Shown: positions 7,923-17,329 of the stretch, piece by piece
Position numbering within the stretch: position 1 is the stretch's first letter
Layout: each line of letters begins with the position of its first letter
DNA from: JBNNGK01 sp050268245
Lineage (GTDB): Bacteria; Pseudomonadota; Gammaproteobacteria; Enterobacterales; Enterobacteriaceae
Assembly: GCF_050268245.1 (NCBI RefSeq)
Contig: NZ_JBNNGK010000009.1
Coordinates: 133,551-197,550 of the forward strand
Direction: 5' to 3'
DNA: 64,000 nucleotides
Translations under genes and position numbers: made by a program
Notes under the pieces: generated by a model
Told to the model about the DNA's origin: nothing
Databases searched by the model: none
Seen by the model: only the letters and a program-made list of their open reading frames with translations

Positions 7923-9083
7923 ATGAAGCGCGTTGCAATTGAAGAACGCCCAGACTGGCGTGAAAAGGCGGCTGAGTTTGGCTTTAACTTCCACACCATG
8001 TATGGCGAACCCTACTGGCGTGAAGATGCCTATTATCAGTTCACGCTGGCACAAATCGAAGAAATCGAAAGCGTTACCGCAGAACTGCACCAAATGTGTT
8101 TGCAGGTGGTTGAAAAAGTGGTCAACAGCGATGAGTTGCTGGCCAAGTTCCGTATCCCGAAACACACCTGGGAGTTCGTGCGCAGCGCGTGGCGTACCAA
8201 TACGCCCTCGCTCTATTCACGCCTCGATCTGGCTTATGACGGTGTTAACCCGCCAAAACTGTTGGAAAACAACGCCGACACGCCTACCTCACTGTATGAG
8301 GCCGCGTTCTTCCAGTGGATTTGGCTGGAAGACCAACTCAATGCCGGTAAGCTGAACGCCGAAGCGGATCAGTACAATAGCCTGCAAGAAAAGTTGATCG
8401 AACGTTTTGCTGAACTGAGAGCTGAACACGGCTTTAATCTGCTGCACATGGCGTGCTGCCAAGACAGCGTAGAAGATCGTGGTACGGTGCAATATCTGCA
8501 AGATTGCGCGCAGGAAGCCGGCATCGCCACCGAATTTCTGTTTATGGAAGAAATCGGTCTGGGCGAGAAAGGCCAATTCACCGATCTGCAAAATCAGGTT
8601 ATCAGCAATCTGTTCAAGCTGTATCCGTGGGAGTTCATGCTACGTGAGATGTTCTCAACCAAGCTGGAAGACGCTGGCGTGCGCTGGCTGGAACCCGCGT
8701 GGAAAAGCATTATCTCCAACAAGGCGCTGCTGCCGATGCTGTGGAAAATGTTCCCGAATCACCCTAACTTGCTGCCGGCCTATTTCGCGGAAGATGAACA
8801 CCCGCAGCTTGATCACTATGTGATTAAGCCGCTGTTTTCACGCGAAGGTGCCAACATCAAAATTGTGCAAAACGGTGAAGAAGTGGCGCGCGTCGATGGC
8901 CCCTATGGCGAAGAAGGCATGATCGTCCAGCAATTCCACCCGCTGCCGCAGTTTGAAGGTAACTACACCTTGATCGGCAGTTGGCTCGTGAACGATCAAC
9001 CCTGCGGCATCGGTCTGCGAGAAGATCGTGAGCTGATCACCCAGGATCTGTCACGTTTTTATCCGCATATCATTCTTGACTAA
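7923..9083 (+). CDS. ygiC: ATP-grasp, glutathionylspermidine synthase-like protein YgiC
   Basis: A 386-residue protein with the C-terminal amide-ligase (ATP-grasp) fold of glutathionylspermidine synthetase but without its amidase domain. Family blocks include SRLDLAYDG, KLLENNADTPTSLYEA (about residues 115-130), and the nucleotide-binding KPLFSREGANI followed by PYGEEGMIVQQF near the C-terminus. The natural substrate is not established. It is coupled to ygiB and followed by a strong terminator. Confidence 0.93.
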   Translation: MKRVAIEERPDWREKAAEFGFNFHTMYGEPYWREDAYYQFTLAQIEEIESVTAELHQMCLQVVEKVVNSDELLAKFRIPKHTWEFVRSAWRTNTPSLYSRLDLAYDGVNPPKLLENNADTPTSLYEAAFFQWIWLEDQLNAGKLNAEADQYNSLQEKLIERFAELRAEHGFNLLHMACCQDSVEDRGTVQYLQDCAQEAGIATEFLFMEEIGLGEKGQFTDLQNQVISNLFKLYPWEFMLREMFSTKLEDAGVRWLEPAWKSIISNKALLPMLWKMFPNHPNLLPAYFAEDEHPQLDHYVIKPLFSREGANIKIVQNGEEVARVDGPYGEEGMIVQQFHPLPQFEGNYTLIGSWLVNDQPCGIGLREDRELITQDLSRFYPHIILD

Positions 9084-9170
9084 ATGATCAACGGCGCGGC
9101 GGTGATGATTGCGGGGCGGCAAGCGACGCCCCCCAGCAAGAAGTCAATTGCACGCCGTTCAGCACCTTAA

Positions 9171-9198
9171 ATGCCAGCACTACGCTGGCATTTTTTTT
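9171..9198 (+). terminator. Rho-independent terminator after ygiC
   Basis: ATGCCAGC / GCTGGCAT arms with a short loop are followed by eight T. It ends the ygiBC transcript, and its T run overlaps the last codons of the convergent ygiD. Confidence 0.9.
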
Positions 9199-9979
9199 AG
9201 CCGATTTGAACTGACAACATACTCAGCGCACCCATCTCAAAACCGTCGATCGGTATCTCGATCGGTTCCTCACCGTTCCAACTGCCTAACACGTACAGCA
9301 ACGGCAAGTAATGTTCCGGCGTCGGGTTAGACAACGCTGCGCCCTCGTGCTGCATGAACTGCACTAACGGGTGGTTCTCCCCGCGATAGCGCAAATTGTC
9401 CCGCACAAACTGATTAAATGACTCCGCCCACGGATACGGCCGCGAATCATCTGCTTGCCTTAACATTCGCAAGTTATGCACTACGTTGCCGCTGGCGATA
9501 ATCATCACACCTTGCTCACGTAACGCCGCCAGCTTACGTCCCAGCGCATAATGATATTCCGCAGGTTGTGTACCATCGATACTCAACTGCACCACCGGGA
9601 TGTCTGCCTGTGGATACATTTTTATCAGCACACCCCAACTCCCGTGATCCAACCCCCATTGGTGGGTATCGGCTATCACCGGCGTAGGCGCCAGTAGCTG
9701 CTGTAACTGCGCCGCCAGGGCAGGTGAACCCGGAGCGCGATAGTGCGTATCGAACAATGCCTGCGGAAATCCACCAAAATCATGAATGGTTTTTGGATGT
9801 TCCATTGCCGTCACGGCGGTGCCACGGGTGTACCAGTGGGCAGAAATGGCCACGATAGCGTTAGGCCGCGGCAATGTTTTCCCCAACCGTCGCCAGGTTT
9901 CGGTATAGCGGTTTTCTTCCAGTACGTTCATTGGGCTGCCGTGCCCGAGAAATAACGCGGGCATACGTAGGGTCGACAT
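9197..9979 (-). CDS. ygiD: 4,5-DOPA-extradiol-dioxygenase-like protein YgiD
   Basis: A 260-residue LigB-superfamily dioxygenase. Family landmarks are LFLGHGSPMNVL near the N-terminus (first metal His), ISAHWYTRGTAV, the HQWGLDHGSWGVL block and IIASGNVVHNLR. E. coli YgiD cleaves L-DOPA in the extradiol fashion in vitro; its physiological substrate is unknown. It is transcribed away from zupT, as in E. coli. The ATG at 9979 has an AAGGAT site upstream. Confidence 0.93.
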   Translation of the reverse strand: MSTLRMPALFLGHGSPMNVLEENRYTETWRRLGKTLPRPNAIVAISAHWYTRGTAVTAMEHPKTIHDFGGFPQALFDTHYRAPGSPALAAQLQQLLAPTPVIADTHQWGLDHGSWGVLIKMYPQADIPVVQLSIDGTQPAEYHYALGRKLAALREQGVMIIASGNVVHNLRMLRQADDSRPYPWAESFNQFVRDNLRYRGENHPLVQFMQHEGAALSNPTPEHYLPLLYVLGSWNGEEPIEIPIDGFEMGALSMLSVQIG

Positions 9980-10153
9980 AAAATATCCTTAGCTGAGTCA
10001 TCAACATTTCTGCTAACTACCTTACGCCGTTTCCCCCTGCGACACAGCCGGATAACGGTGATGGTGATCTTCAAGAAATTTGAATGGCTAACCCAATGAG
10101 AGCAATCAGGAAAATCAACTCGATTTATGTCTTTACTCTGTTAGTATCAGAAT

Positions 10154-10172
10154 ATAAATAATAATCATTAAC
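10154..10172 (+). promoter_or_regulatory. Fur-box-like sequence before zupT
   Basis: ATAAATAATAATCATTAAC read as 6-6-1-6 hexamers resembles the Fur box of GATAAT repeats: the second and third hexamers match at five of six positions, the first poorly. It lies 13 bases before the zupT ATG, overlapping the likely promoter. Iron or zinc control by Fur/Zur is possible but unproven. Confidence 0.3.
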
Positions 10173-10185
10173 ATAGAGGACCACG

Positions 10186-10953
10186 ATGTCGGTACCGCTG
10201 ATCCTGACTCTGCTGGCCGGTGGCGCAACCTTTGTGGGCGCCCTGTTTGGTATCATCGGCCAGAAACCCTCCAATCGACTGCTGGCGTTTGCACTGGGTT
10301 TTGCCGCTGGCATTATGCTGCTGATTTCACTTATGGAGATGCTCCCCGCTGCGCTGCATACCCAAGGTATGTCGCCGATGCTCGGCTACGGCATGTTTAT
10401 GATTGGCCTACTGGGTTACTTTGCGCTCGACCGCGTTCTACCGCATCAACACCCGCAAGATTTGATGCAAAAACCCATCACACCGCACAATTTAAAGCGC
10501 ACCGCTATTTTGCTAACCCTGGGCATCAGCCTGCATAACTTCCCGGAAGGGATCGCCACATTCGTCACTGCCACCGCCGATCTGGAGCTGGGAATGGGGA
10601 TCGCGTTGGCCGTCGCCATCCACAATATTCCCGAAGGGTTAGCGGTCGCAGGGCCGGTCTATGCCGCTACGGGTTCTAAAACCAAAGCACTGTTGTGGTC
10701 AGGGGTTTCCGGGCTGGCAGAAATTTTGGGCGGTTTGTTGGCATTTGTACTGCTTGGCCCACTGATTTCACCGGTGATGATGGCATCGATTATGGCGGCG
10801 GTGGCCGGCATTATGGTGGCGCTGTCGGTCGATGAGTTGATGCCGTTGGCAAAAGAGATCGATCCACACAATAACCCCAGTTACGGCGTATTATGCGGTA
10901 TGGCGGTGATGGGCTTTAGCCTGACGTTGCTGCAAAGCGGCGGCATCGGCTGA
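10186..10953 (+). CDS. zupT: Zinc/divalent-metal transporter ZupT (ZIP family)
   Basis: A 255-residue inner-membrane ZIP importer for Zn(II) and related ions such as Fe(II), Mn(II) and Co(II). About eight hydrophobic segments are visible. The signature metal motifs are on two membrane helices: HNFPEG from His117 and HNIPEG from His146. A histidine-containing loop (PHQHPQD) lies between helices. The ATG has an AGAGGA site. It is convergent with ribB and divergent from ygiD, the standard enterobacterial arrangement. Confidence 0.95.
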   Translation: MSVPLILTLLAGGATFVGALFGIIGQKPSNRLLAFALGFAAGIMLLISLMEMLPAALHTQGMSPMLGYGMFMIGLLGYFALDRVLPHQHPQDLMQKPITPHNLKRTAILLTLGISLHNFPEGIATFVTATADLELGMGIALAVAIHNIPEGLAVAGPVYAATGSKTKALLWSGVSGLAEILGGLLAFVLLGPLISPVMMASIMAAVAGIMVALSVDELMPLAKEIDPHNNPSYGVLCGMAVMGFSLTLLQSGGIG

Positions 10954-10968
10954 TATCGATATACAAAA

Positions 10969-10989
10969 AGGCTGAACAATGTTCAGCCT
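10969..10989 (-). terminator. Palindromic terminator, copy 1 of a duplicated palindrome
   Basis: The 21-base palindrome AGGCTGAACAATGTTCAGCCT is followed on the minus strand by a run of five T (AAAAA on plus), so it works best as a minus-strand terminator for ribB. The same 21 bases recur exactly at 11121-11141. Confidence 0.65.
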
Positions 10990-11023
10990 CAGACTACTGA
11001 CAAAGCCCGTTATTAGGGAAAGC

Positions 11024-11072
11024 GTAGCGGTGGGGTCGTCGTGGCGTAAGCCACCGGAGCGCCCCTCGCTAC
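11024..11072. repeat. Large imperfect hairpin between the two palindromes
   Basis: GTAGCG (11024-11029) pairs with CGCTAC (11067-11072), enclosing GGGG/CCCC and GTGGC/GCCAC with loop GTAA. It sits in the convergent zupT-ribB gap and resembles the extragenic palindromic elements found between convergent enterobacterial genes. Confidence 0.5.
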
Positions 11073-11120
11073 GTTAGGCCCGGGTATCTCGAGCCATCAG
11101 GCAACTTGGTCATCAAGCTC

Positions 11121-11141
11121 AGGCTGAACAATGTTCAGCCT
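11121..11141. repeat. Palindrome, copy 2 (identical to 10969-10989)
   Basis: An exact second copy of the 21-base palindrome lies nearer the ribB stop. It lacks a T run on either strand but has extra flanking complementarity (TCATCA before, TGATGA after), extending the stem with interruptions. Confidence 0.7.
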
Positions 11142-11192
11142 GATGATTTCATCTTCATTAAAGCACGGCGACGCAGTGCCTAGCGAACGCGC

Positions 11193-11846
11193 TCAGCTCG
11201 CCTGCTTTTCATACATCTGACGGTATGCCACCAAATCTTCAATGGTCAGAACCGTCATATCCTGCTGCTTAGCGAATGCGATCACTTCCGGCGCGTGCGC
11301 CATGCTGCCATCATCGTTGGTCAGCTCGCACAAGACACCGGCGGGTTTGAACCCAGCCATCGCCACCAGATCAATAGTCGCTTCGGTATGACCACGGCGG
11401 CTCAACACCCCACCCGGCTGCGCACGCAGTGGGAAAACGTGGCCAGGGCGATTGAGATCGCTTGGCTTGGCGTTATCAGCAATCGCCGCACGAATGGTGG
11501 TCAGGCGGTCAGAAGCCGATACGCCCGTCGTAACGCCCTGCGCCGCTTCAATGGTCACAGTGAAGGCCGTCTGGAACTGGCTGGAGTTGTTACTGACCAT
11601 CATTGGCAGCTCAAGCTGTTGACGGCGTTCTTCAGTAAGACATAAACAAACAATGCCGCTGCCGTGACGAATGGTCAGCGCCATTTGTTCAACGGTCATG
11701 GTTTCGGCGGCAAAGATCATGTCACCTTCGTTTTCACGATTTTCATCATCGAGCACCATCACGCCACGCCCATTGCGTAGTGCATCCAACGCGCGTTCAA
11801 CGCGTTCTACCGGCGTGCCGAAATCTGAAAGTAGCGTCTGATTCAT
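11193..11846 (-). CDS. ribB: 3,4-dihydroxy-2-butanone-4-phosphate synthase RibB
   Basis: A 217-residue riboflavin-pathway enzyme converting ribulose 5-phosphate to dihydroxybutanone phosphate plus formate. The start MNQTLLSDFGTPVERVERAL fits the family; an upstream in-frame ATG (11861) would add five residues and is not conserved. Active-site blocks are VMVLDDENRENEGDMIFAAE (about 34-53), RHGSGIVC, and RPGHVFPLRAQ followed by GHTEATIDL. It stands alone here, behind an FMN riboswitch, so expression should fall when FMN is plentiful. Confidence 0.97.
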   Translation of the reverse strand: MNQTLLSDFGTPVERVERALDALRNGRGVMVLDDENRENEGDMIFAAETMTVEQMALTIRHGSGIVCLCLTEERRQQLELPMMVSNNSSQFQTAFTVTIEAAQGVTTGVSASDRLTTIRAAIADNAKPSDLNRPGHVFPLRAQPGGVLSRRGHTEATIDLVAMAGFKPAGVLCELTNDDGSMAHAPEVIAFAKQQDMTVLTIEDLVAYRQMYEKQAS

Positions 11847-11956
11847 GGTAAAAAACCTCATTAACTTTATGGATTACCAGAACCAGGGCGATCTTGAGGA
11901 GTGGCTATGCCATAGCCAAAATAACGCAAGCGGGTGAAAACCCAGCAGATACCGTT

Positions 11957-12110
11957 ACTCTCTCCCATCCGGACTATAACCGTCGGCCCCGGAATTACAC
12001 CGGATCTGCTGACCTCTAACCGACTGAAAAAGTTGGCTGAGCGCTCGCGGGCTTTCACCGTAAAAGATGATTTACCGCCGGTGGGGACTTTCACCCCGCC
12101 CTGAGAATAA
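11957..12110 (-). ncRNA. FMN riboswitch (RFN element) in the ribB leader
   Basis: On the minus strand the leader opens with TTATTCTCAGGGCGGGGTGA, continues with the classic AGTCCCCACCGGCGGTA, and closes with the GGCCGACGGTTATAGTCCGG and GGATGGGAGAGAGTAAC blocks of the RFN aptamer. It begins a few bases after the predicted start of transcription and ends about 110 bases before ribB, leaving space for the expression platform. FMN binding is expected to repress ribB. Confidence 0.95.
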
Positions 12111-12118
12111 GCCTTACG

Positions 12119-12147
12119 ACTATAACGCTAATGGGAATGCGAGGCAA
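12119..12147 (-). promoter_or_regulatory. Sigma-70 promoter of the ribB riboswitch transcript
   Basis: On the minus strand TTGCCT (12147-12142) and TATAGT (12124-12119) are separated by 17 bases. The predicted start near 12112 falls just before the RFN element. Confidence 0.75.
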
Positions 12148-12442
12148 TTGGCAAAGCGTGCCGCGATCACGGAACGGAGCAAGATGAAAGTTAGTTTATC
12201 CGACAGGCAACTCGCATTACACTATAGCTGCCATACTTCAAACAGCATCGTTGTTGGCCGCTCTGGCGCCTGTGAGTCACTGACGTGGTTAAGATCGCGC
12301 CTCGCTCCTCAACGCACGCCGAGGCCAGCAAAAACGCCGTTCAAATCTGTCGTTGACCGATTTGCCGCTTCCTTACCGCGTTGATACTCCGCAAATAAGT
12401 AAGGTAACGATAACAGCCATTACATTCTGAAAGGGATACGCC
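12148..12442. other. Intergenic region before ubiK
   Basis: It holds the divergent upstream regions of ribB and ubiK. I see no additional gene, RNA or strong repeat in it; the ubiK promoter cannot be placed with confidence. Confidence 0.5.
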
Positions 12443-12712
12443 ATGATTGACCCGAAAAAAATTGAACAGATCGCACGCCAGGTACATGAATCAATGCCTA
12501 AAGGCGTCCGGGAATTCGGGGAAGACGTAGAAAAGAAAGTCCGTCAGGTACTGCAAGCGCAACTGACCCGCTTGGACTTGGTCAGCCGCGAAGAGTTTGA
12601 TGTACAGACTCAGGTACTCCTGCGTACCCGCGAGAAACTGGCCCTGCTGGAACAGCGTATGGCCGAGCTGGAAAGCAAACTGGGCAGCGCACCAAAGCAA
12701 GAAGAAGCGTAA
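12443..12712 (+). CDS. ubiK: Ubiquinone biosynthesis accessory factor UbiK (YqiC)
   Basis: An 89-residue protein that assists the Ubi complex (with UbiJ) in late aerobic ubiquinone synthesis. The N-terminus MIDPKKIEQIARQVHESMP is amphipathic, and residues 45-80 form a predicted coiled coil (LLRTREKLALLEQRMAELESK region), both typical of the BMFP/YqiC family. The ATG has an AAAGGGA site. A strong hairpin follows the stop. Confidence 0.95.
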   Translation: MIDPKKIEQIARQVHESMPKGVREFGEDVEKKVRQVLQAQLTRLDLVSREEFDVQTQVLLRTREKLALLEQRMAELESKLGSAPKQEEA

Positions 12713-12729
12713 CGTCTATCCGGTTAGCC

Positions 12730-12759
12730 ACAGGGGCTGAACATCCGTTCAGCCCCTGT
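12730..12759 (+). terminator. Strong hairpin after ubiK
   Basis: ACAGGGGCTGAAC and GTTCAGCCCCTGT form a perfect 13-bp stem with loop ATCC. No clear T run follows, so it may act as an RNA-stabilising end or a weak terminator. Confidence 0.6.
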
Positions 12760-12958
12760 ACAATCGCGTTATTCGCACCACGCGGCAACGGCAAACACCC
12801 GCGCTTAGCCACTTTTCCAATCGATTATCACCAACCGTAACGCCAATCTTTGCCATCAGCCGCCCATGATAGGAATATAACGGCTTGGTACGATAGCAAT
12901 GACCGATATAATCAACCGCGGCGTCGCCCGTAAAAAATTATCGCGGCAAAAACACGAT

Positions 12959-14389
12959 TTAGCCGCGCTCGCCTTTGATGGCGTTAATGATGTTGGTCGT
13001 TGATAGCCCGTCTTCAAAGTTCAGAACCTTAACCTCACCGCCGTTGGCCCACACTTCCGCACTGCCAGCAATCTCGTCGGGCTTGTAATCACCCCCTTTT
13101 ACCAGCAAATCAGGCAAAATATCGGCGATCAAACGTTGCGGCGTGTCCTCTTCAAACGGCACGACCCAATCGACCGATTCCAGCGCCCCCAGCACGATCA
13201 TGCGGTTTTCCAACGCATTAACCGGGCGGGTTTCCCCTTTCAGCCGTTTGGTGGACGCGTCACTGTTAACCGCCACAATCAGGCGATCGCCCAGCTTGCG
13301 CGCATTCGCCAAATAAGAAACGTGACCAGCATGCAAAATATCGAAAATGCCGTTGGTCATCACCACTTTCTCACCGCGCTGACGTGCCTGCGCGACCGCT
13401 TTCTTTAACTGCTCTTCACTCATCACGCCAAAACCGGTTTCGGCACGGCCGCGAATCGCATTTTCCAACTCAATAGGTGAAACGGTAGACGTCCCCAGCT
13501 TGCCCACCACCACACCCGCGGCGGCGTTCGCCAAGAAACAGGACTCTTGCAGCGTATTGCCCGCCGCCAATGCCGCCGCCAGCACGCCAATCACCGTGTC
13601 ACCTGCGCCCGTCACATCAAAGACTTCCTGCGCCTGAGTTGGCAAATGCAACGGCTGATGCCCCGGTTGCAACAACGTCATCCCCTGTTCGGAGCGCGTC
13701 ACCAGCAAGGCGGAGAGTTCGAAATCAGCCACCAGCCTCATACCGCGTTCGACCAGTTCGGCTTCGTCTTTACAGTGGCCCACCACCGCTTCAAACTCAG
13801 ACAGGTTTGGCGTTAACAACGTTGCGCCGCGATAACGTTCAAAATCCGCCCCTTTGGGATCGATCAATACCGGCACGTTGGCCTCACGGGCCAGTTTGAT
13901 CATGCCCTGCACTTTGCTTAGCGCACCTTTAGCATAATCAGACAACACTAACGCGCCAATCTGCGGCAGTGCTTGCTGGATGCGTTCTAATAGCGGTTGC
14001 GGATCGACGTTTGAAAAACCTTCTTCAAAATCAAGGCGAATCAGCTGTTGGTTGCGCGATAACACACGCAGTTTAGTAATGGTGGGATGCGTCGGCACAG
14101 AAACAAAATCACAGCGCACATTAACGGCATTGAGCTTGGCGCTCAGCGCGCGCGCGGCATCATCGATGCCGGTCAGCCCCACCAGGCGGGAGTTCGCGCC
14201 CAGCGAAGCGATATTCATCGCAACGTTAGCTGCACCGCCGGGACGCTCTTCAATGGTATCCACCTTGACCACCGGCACCGGTGCTTCCGGTGAAATACGG
14301 CTGGTTGGCCCATACCAATAGCGATCCAACATGACGTCACCAACCACCAGCACCCCGGCGCGGCGAAAATCAGGCAGTGTAACTTTCAT
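12959..14389 (-). CDS. hldE: Bifunctional D-glycero-beta-D-manno-heptose-7-phosphate kinase / heptose-1-phosphate adenylyltransferase HldE
   Basis: A 476-residue two-domain enzyme for ADP-heptose, the precursor of the LPS inner core. The N-terminal ribokinase-like domain (1 to about 318) carries GGAANVAMNIASLG and the FDVTGAGDTVIG catalytic motif. The C-terminal nucleotidyltransferase domain (about 340-476) carries TNGIFDILHAGHVSYL with the HxGH motif. Full length. It lies downstream of glnE and ygiF on the same strand, as in E. coli. Confidence 0.97.
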   Translation of the reverse strand: MKVTLPDFRRAGVLVVGDVMLDRYWYGPTSRISPEAPVPVVKVDTIEERPGGAANVAMNIASLGANSRLVGLTGIDDAARALSAKLNAVNVRCDFVSVPTHPTITKLRVLSRNQQLIRLDFEEGFSNVDPQPLLERIQQALPQIGALVLSDYAKGALSKVQGMIKLAREANVPVLIDPKGADFERYRGATLLTPNLSEFEAVVGHCKDEAELVERGMRLVADFELSALLVTRSEQGMTLLQPGHQPLHLPTQAQEVFDVTGAGDTVIGVLAAALAAGNTLQESCFLANAAAGVVVGKLGTSTVSPIELENAIRGRAETGFGVMSEEQLKKAVAQARQRGEKVVMTNGIFDILHAGHVSYLANARKLGDRLIVAVNSDASTKRLKGETRPVNALENRMIVLGALESVDWVVPFEEDTPQRLIADILPDLLVKGGDYKPDEIAGSAEVWANGGEVKVLNFEDGLSTTNIINAIKGERG

Positions 14390-14473
14390 CCGATAACTCC
14401 AAACATGTCATAAATTTAATGGTGCCAATGTTACCATAGACACCGTTGATACCAGCAAAAACGTGTTTCCGGC

Positions 14474-17311
14474 TTAACCCAACCATTGACGCCAACTGGC
14501 GCGCACCTGTGCGCGTTCTTCACTAAATCGTTCACTGCTGACTTTGCCGGAGTGCTCCTGCAACGCCAAGTGATGAATTTCATCACGCATGGTGACGTAA
14601 GCCTGCGTTAACGCCCGCGCTTCGTCTTCCGGCATAATGTCGTAATTGGCCATCAGTTCAAAAATCCGCACGTTATCGGACCAACGCGTCAAACGTGGTT
14701 CATCAGGCGCATAACGTAAGACCAGATACTGAGCGATAAATTCTATATCGGTAATGCCGCCCTCATCGGCTTTGATGTCAAACAACTCACGTCGCTTGTT
14801 ACCAAGATGGTTGCGCATCTTTTCGCGCATCTCGCGCACTTCTTGCTGCAACGTTTCGCTATTGCGCGCTTTGCAAAGGATCTCTCGGCGGATCTGCTCG
14901 AAGCGCGGATGCAGTGCCGGATCGCCATAAACAATCCGTGCCCGCACCAACGCTTGGTGCTCCCACGTCCAGGCTTCGTTTTGCTGATAATCCGCAAAAG
15001 CCTCAATGGTGCTGACCAACATCCCCGCCGCGCCTGACGGACGCAGACGTGCATCAACTTCATACAAAATGCCGGAGGAGGTGCGCGTGCTGAATAAATG
15101 CATCACGCGTTGTGCCAACCGCAGATAGAACTGCCGGCCGTCAATGCTGCGCTCACCGTCAGTCATCACCTCCGGCGGGCAATCCAGCAGAAAGACCAAG
15201 TCGAGATCGGAGCGGTAACCCAGCTCCCAGCCGCCTAACTTACCGTAACCGATCACGGCAAACCCACGCCCTGCACATTCGAGCAAATGGCTCGGCTGCC
15301 CATAGCGCGCCACCATATCTTTCCAAGCCTGCTGCACAACCGCATCAATGATTGCCTCAGCCAGATAGGTTAAGTGATCGCTCACGCTCATGACCGGCAA
15401 CACGCCTGCGATATCGCCCGCGGCGATACGTAACTGTTGCGCCTGTTTGAATTGCCGCAACGCCTCTAAACGTTGCTCTTCATCATCTTCAGGCACCCGC
15501 AATAAATACTGACGCAGTTCGCTGCGATAGGCATCCGGTGCGACCGGCTGATACAGGGTATTGGGATCCAACAGTTCATCTAGCAACAACGGATAGCGTG
15601 CCAGCTGGCTGGCAACCATCGGCGATGCGGCACAGAGACGAATCAGGTGGCTGAGCGCCGCCTGATACTCCACCAGCAGTTCAAGATAGGTGGTTCGCGT
15701 AACAATGCTTAGCAATAGCTGCGTCAGACGCGCTAGCGCCGTCGGTGCGTCGCTGCGCGGACACACCTCAACCAGCAGGCGCGGCATCAGTTGATCAAGC
15801 ACATCGCGCCCCCGTGGCCCGATGGTGCGCTTATCCACATCATGACGAAAATCCGCAATGGTGCGTAGCATCATACGGCGCTCTTCTTCATCCAAGTGCG
15901 GCATCAACGGCATAATTTCCTGCGCTTCCAGCGCATCCTGCCACAGGCTGTGATAGTGCTGGCAATCAGCTTCGTCTTCAATATCAGCGCTATCATCGCC
16001 GATCAGGTCGTCAAATACCGCTCTGACCGACTGCATATGGCTTTCCAGCTTTTCCACTAGCGCCGACCAGTCGGCAAACCCCATGCACCACGCTAACCGG
16101 GACTGATCGCGTTCGTCCTGCGGTAGCGTCTGGGTTTGCTGATCGGCAATCGCCTGCAAGAGATTTTCCAAGCGGCGCAGAAACAGATAACTGCTGCTCA
16201 GTTGCGCCACCTGATGTTGCGGCAGCAGGCCGAGCTCGCCCACCGCTTGCAGCGTCGGCAGCAGTGAGCGCCCTTGTAGGGTCGGCTCCCGCCCACCGCG
16301 AATTAATTGAAAGACTTGGGTGATAAATTCGATCTCACGAATGCCCCCTGCGCCCAACTTGATGTTGTCATGCAAACCACGCCGCCGCACTTCACGCGCG
16401 ATCATACTCTTCATATTACGCAGTGATTGGATGACACTGAAGTCGATATAACGGCGGAACACAAACGGCCAGAGCATTTTGCGTAGTTCCTGGCTATACG
16501 GGTCATAAGCACCCCCCATCAGCCGTGCTTTGACCATCGCATAGCGCTCCCAATCGCGCCCCTGCTCTTGATAATAGTCCTCCAAGGCGGCAAAACTCAT
16601 GACCAAAGGGCCACTGTCGCCAAATGGCCGTAAACGCATATCAACGCGATAAACAAAACCGTCGATGGTTTGCTGATCCAGCGCTTTGATCAGCCGCTGA
16701 CCAAGCCGCGTAAAGAACTGGGCATTGTCCAATTGACGCCGCCCTCCTTTAGTTTGACCGTTTTCTGGATAGGCAAAAATCAGATCGATATCGGAAGAAA
16801 AGTTCAGTTCCTCCCCGCCCAGCTTGCCCATTCCCAGAATCAACAAGGGCTGCGGCACACCTTCGTGATTACACGGTGTACCCCATTCACGGCAGCAGAT
16901 TTGATACAGCCAGTCACGCGCGCTGACGATCAGCGTTTCAGCCAATGCGCTCAGCTGTTGCAGCGTTTGTACCGTAGTGCTGGTATGTAACACTTGTGCC
17001 CACGCGATGCGCACCAGCGTTTCACGACGAAACCGACGCAATACGCGCATCAGTTGCGTTTCATCATGCACCTCTTCCAGCAAATCTTGCAGCCAGGCGG
17101 CGTAATGCCGATATTCATCCGGACACGGCGGCTGTTTGCGTAAGGTCTCTAACCAATCCGGATGGTTGAGCAGCATGTCACTGATGAAATCGCTCGATGC
17201 CAGTACCTGTTGTTCTTCGGTGGTGAAAGTGACGTTATCGCCCTGGACTTCCTGAAACCGCTGCACAATTTGCTCGGCTTGCGCCTGTAATGTGGCTGAA
17301 AGTGGCAACAT
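14474..17311 (-). CDS. glnE: Bifunctional glutamine synthetase adenylyltransferase / adenylyl-removing enzyme GlnE
   Basis: A 945-residue enzyme that adds or removes AMP on glutamine synthetase in response to PII and glutamine. Two nucleotidyltransferase domains are visible: the N-terminal adenylyl-removing domain with GGEELNFSSDIDLIF (near 173), and the C-terminal adenylyltransferase domain with GYGKLGGWELGYRSDLDLVF (near 700). Length equals the E. coli protein within a residue or two. An AGAGG site lies eight bases before the ATG. It follows ygiF across a hairpin and probably shares its transcript. Confidence 0.97.
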   Translation of the reverse strand: MLPLSATLQAQAEQIVQRFQEVQGDNVTFTTEEQQVLASSDFISDMLLNHPDWLETLRKQPPCPDEYRHYAAWLQDLLEEVHDETQLMRVLRRFRRETLVRIAWAQVLHTSTTVQTLQQLSALAETLIVSARDWLYQICCREWGTPCNHEGVPQPLLILGMGKLGGEELNFSSDIDLIFAYPENGQTKGGRRQLDNAQFFTRLGQRLIKALDQQTIDGFVYRVDMRLRPFGDSGPLVMSFAALEDYYQEQGRDWERYAMVKARLMGGAYDPYSQELRKMLWPFVFRRYIDFSVIQSLRNMKSMIAREVRRRGLHDNIKLGAGGIREIEFITQVFQLIRGGREPTLQGRSLLPTLQAVGELGLLPQHQVAQLSSSYLFLRRLENLLQAIADQQTQTLPQDERDQSRLAWCMGFADWSALVEKLESHMQSVRAVFDDLIGDDSADIEDEADCQHYHSLWQDALEAQEIMPLMPHLDEEERRMMLRTIADFRHDVDKRTIGPRGRDVLDQLMPRLLVEVCPRSDAPTALARLTQLLLSIVTRTTYLELLVEYQAALSHLIRLCAASPMVASQLARYPLLLDELLDPNTLYQPVAPDAYRSELRQYLLRVPEDDEEQRLEALRQFKQAQQLRIAAGDIAGVLPVMSVSDHLTYLAEAIIDAVVQQAWKDMVARYGQPSHLLECAGRGFAVIGYGKLGGWELGYRSDLDLVFLLDCPPEVMTDGERSIDGRQFYLRLAQRVMHLFSTRTSSGILYEVDARLRPSGAAGMLVSTIEAFADYQQNEAWTWEHQALVRARIVYGDPALHPRFEQIRREILCKARNSETLQQEVREMREKMRNHLGNKRRELFDIKADEGGITDIEFIAQYLVLRYAPDEPRLTRWSDNVRIFELMANYDIMPEDEARALTQAYVTMRDEIHHLALQEHSGKVSSERFSEERAQVRASWRQWLG

Positions 17312-17329
17312 GATGAATGCCTCTGACTG

